From Actinomadura sp. DC4 (GTDB lineage: Bacteria; Actinomycetota; Actinomycetes; Streptosporangiales; Streptosporangiaceae): a stretch of 64,000 nucleotides of DNA. The DNA lies in the NCBI RefSeq assembly GCF_030406325.1, contig NZ_JAUEQY010000029.1, positions 88,545 through 152,544 on the forward strand. Reading direction: 5' to 3'. Positions 62,481-64,000 of this stretch are shown here, piece by piece (the stretch's first letter is position 1; the number at the start of each line of letters is the position of its first letter). The notes beneath the pieces are model-generated. The model was not told the origin of the DNA and searched no databases. It saw only the letters and a program-made list of their open reading frames with translations. The translations under genes and the position numbers were made by a program.

Positions 62481-62521
62481 TCGCATGACTGCCGCCTCCC
62501 GGTGGCACAGAGGGAGCGGCT

Positions 62522-63346
62522 TTGATTCTTCTCGCATACCGCGATCGCAACGTGCACGAGCTGCTGTGCCACGAGGTCGCCCTGCGCGCGGGCTACTACG
62601 ACCAGTTCGGTGTGGAGGTCGGGGCGGTTCCGGCGTCGGAGCACCCGGAGGCGCCACTCTCGGCGGGGCTCGGCGGATCACTGGTCGAGTCGGTACGGGG
62701 ACGACGGCGGTGGAGGGCGGTGCTGGTCCATACGGTCCACCCGCTGTTCTGGATCTGGCAGCGGGAAGCGGATCCGGCCCCGGCCGTCCTGGCCGGGCAT
62801 CCCGAAGGCTCGATCGTCCTGGCGTTCACCGAGCGGCTGCTGAACGGCCGTGGCACCGCGCCCTCGATTCTGCACTTCCCCGCCGGAGACGACGGCGACG
62901 CCGACCGGCTGGAGGCGTTGAGATCCGGAGCGGTCGACGCCGCGGTGCTGGGCTCCAACTTCGCGCCCAGCACCCTCTCCCGGCTCGGGCTGACGGAATC
63001 GCTGTTCTTCGGCGACGCTCTGAGGTTCCCGACCGCCGGCGTCGCCGTCGACCTGGACCTGATCTCCGTCGACGATCCCTCCGTGCGGGCGGTCGTCGCC
63101 GCACAGCGGGCGGCGCTGCGGAAGGTGCGGGCGAGGGACCCGCTGGCCGTGGAAGCGGTCGCGTCCTTTCTCCACCGACGCGACGAACACGATGCGCCGC
63201 GGCTGCTGGAGGACTACCTCGCACCGCAGTACGGCCCGGACCTCACCGACGTCCGGGCCGCCGGGGCGGAGGCGCTCGCATGGCTGACCGAGGAGCTGCG
63301 ACCGGCAGGCGCCGTCGCGGCCGGCTTTTATGAGGAGGTCCGATGA
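62522..63346 (+). CDS. Solute-binding-like protein (SsuA/THI5-like fold), cytoplasmic form
   Basis: A 274-residue protein that resembles the periplasmic-binding fold of SsuA/NMT1/THI5-like proteins. It has an early VALRAGYYDQFGVEVGAVPAS (helix then strand, like the GYFKEEGLDVE motif of that group), SIVLAFTERLLN, RSGAVDAAVLGSNFAPSTL and a helical C-terminus. It lacks a signal peptide or lipobox, so as started here it stays in the cytoplasm. The start is TTG 62522 with GAGGGAG seven bases upstream; no better ATG is in frame. It overlaps the OsmC-like gene by ATGA and no permease is adjacent, so a role as enzyme or sensor is as likely as transport. Confidence 0.6.
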   Translation: MILLAYRDRNVHELLCHEVALRAGYYDQFGVEVGAVPASEHPEAPLSAGLGGSLVESVRGRRRWRAVLVHTVHPLFWIWQREADPAPAVLAGHPEGSIVLAFTERLLNGRGTAPSILHFPAGDDGDADRLEALRSGAVDAAVLGSNFAPSTLSRLGLTESLFFGDALRFPTAGVAVDLDLISVDDPSVRAVVAAQRAALRKVRARDPLAVEAVASFLHRRDEHDAPRLLEDYLAPQYGPDLTDVRAAGAEALAWLTEELRPAGAVAAGFYEEVR

Positions 63347-63780
63347 CCACGGCTCGGCGAGAACAACTGGTCGTCCACGCCCGGCACGCGACCCGGGGCG
63401 TCCACATCGCCGCGCGCGGGCACGAGCTGACGGTCGACGAGGCCGCCCGGTACGGCGGGCATGACACCGGTGCGAATCCCGTCGAGCACCTGCTGGCCGG
63501 GCTCGCGTCCGCCTCGCTCGTCGTCCTCCGGCTCGTCGGCGAGGACGCGGTGGCGGAGCACGCGACGCTCCGGGTGTCGGCCTCCCTGAATGTCGATCGC
63601 GTCATGGGGGCCGACGACGGAGCGGCGTTCGAATCGGTCCGCCTGGAGTGGGAGGTGCCGAGCGAGGAGCACGCCGAGCGGTTGCGGGAGGCCCTTCCCC
63701 TGCTCGCCGCCCGTCGGCCGGGACAGGCACTGGTCGACGCGGCCGCCGCGTCCTCCGAGGTGGTCTCCGTCCGCCCATGA
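63343..63780 (+). CDS. OsmC-like protein lacking the catalytic cysteines
   Basis: A 145-residue protein with the OsmC/Ohr outline: VHARHATRGVHIAARGHELTVDEAARYGGHDTGANPVEHLLAGLASASLVVLRLVG is the usual first half (GGxdxGPxPxELLLAALASCxA). In active members a cysteine follows LLAALAS and another lies in a C-P motif later on. Here both positions are non-cysteine (ASASLVV and RRPGQAL) and the protein has no cysteine at all, so thiol peroxidase activity is not expected. It is translationally coupled to the binding-protein-like gene. A binding or structural role is possible. Confidence 0.75.
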   Translation: MTTARREQLVVHARHATRGVHIAARGHELTVDEAARYGGHDTGANPVEHLLAGLASASLVVLRLVGEDAVAEHATLRVSASLNVDRVMGADDGAAFESVRLEWEVPSEEHAERLREALPLLAARRPGQALVDAAAASSEVVSVRP

Positions 63781-64000
63781 GCCCGGCCGTCGGGGGGGGC
63801 GCCCCCCCCCCCCCCCGCCCCCCCGCGCCCCCCCCCCCGCCCCCGCCGGGGGGGACCGACGCGCACCCGGCCGGGGCGGGGGGGGCGCGCCGCGACCCAC
63901 ACCGCCGCCCGCCCGCGCTGGGCCCGAACCACGCCCGTCCGGGGGTGGCGCGGGCGGGGCGCGCCCCCCGCGGGCGGGGCGCGAGCGAGGGTCTCGGCGC
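63781..64000. other. G/C homopolymer-rich low-complexity contig end
   Basis: After the OsmC-like stop the sequence turns into long runs of C and G with almost no A or T and no codon pattern. This differs sharply from all other sequence in the window and most likely reflects poor base calls at a contig end. I see no gene here. Confidence 0.7.

Overview
The window is high-GC DNA (roughly 70% by eye) with GTG and TTG starts, many ATGA-type gene overlaps, SARP and XRE/DUF2690 regulators, an MbtH protein, a DUF397 fragment and a hydroxyphenylglycine NRPS. This points to a filamentous actinomycete; a Streptosporangiales or Thermomonosporaceae-type genome is my guess, not something I can prove. No rRNA, tRNA or CRISPR array was seen.

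Layout. (1) 1-0.6 kb: debris, consisting of a truncated DUF397 end and an IS1380-type transposase remnant. (2) 0.7-12.9 kb: a compact gene set that looks like an undescribed small-molecule pathway. On the plus strand it has a fatty-acid-desaturase-like oxidase, an ATP-grasp ligase and an MFS exporter. On the minus strand one tight operon runs StrB1/AmtA-type amidinotransferase, LysE-type exporter, SGNH hydrolase, a 28-residue micro-ORF, a large haem-oxygenase-like diiron oxidase (HDO), a NodU/CmcH-type carbamoyltransferase, a 41-residue micro-ORF and a class III aminotransferase. A cysteine-cluster protein is divergent from the desaturase. Upstream of three transcription units lies the same tandem 10-bp repeat (ATGGAACGSS units), always in the same orientation relative to the gene, which suggests one regulon. 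(3) 13.1-13.6 kb: a transposase remnant separates this set from the next.

(4) 13.6-52.1 kb: an NRPS cluster. A minus-strand operon (MbtH, P450, MFS, ornithine/lysine-cyclodeaminase-type enzyme, SCO6745-family protein) is divergent from a plus-strand operon of HpgT-type aminotransferase, two NRPSs (5645 and 3857 aa), HmaS and Hmo. The NRPS lines read A-MT-T / C-A-T / C-A-T / C-A-MT-T / C-A-T, then C-A-T / C-A-MT-T / C-A-T-TE. This gives eight modules and three N-methyltransferases with no epimerase domain. By hand, module 3 reads as Asn and module 4 as Gly (N-methylated, so sarcosine). Module 5 is possibly pipecolate-like and module 7 possibly an arylglycine. The hmo gene has an internal deletion plus frameshift that removes its flavin-binding region, so supply of 4-hydroxyphenylglycine is in question. 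A SARP regulator closes the cluster, and a triple 11-bp-spaced heptamer between mbtH and hpgT is its likely target.

(5) 52.4-56.5 kb: a 2-oxoglutarate/Fe(II)-type oxygenase behind a large palindrome, an XRE/DUF2690 membrane regulator, a small secreted Cys protein and a membrane-anchored vWA-like protein. (6) 56.5-63.8 kb: acyl-CoA metabolism (acyl-CoA dehydrogenase, enoyl-CoA hydratase, acyl-CoA ligase) with a TetR regulator and two SDRs, then a solute-binding-like protein and an OsmC-like protein. The last ~220 bases are a G/C homopolymer-rich stretch that looks like poor-quality contig end.
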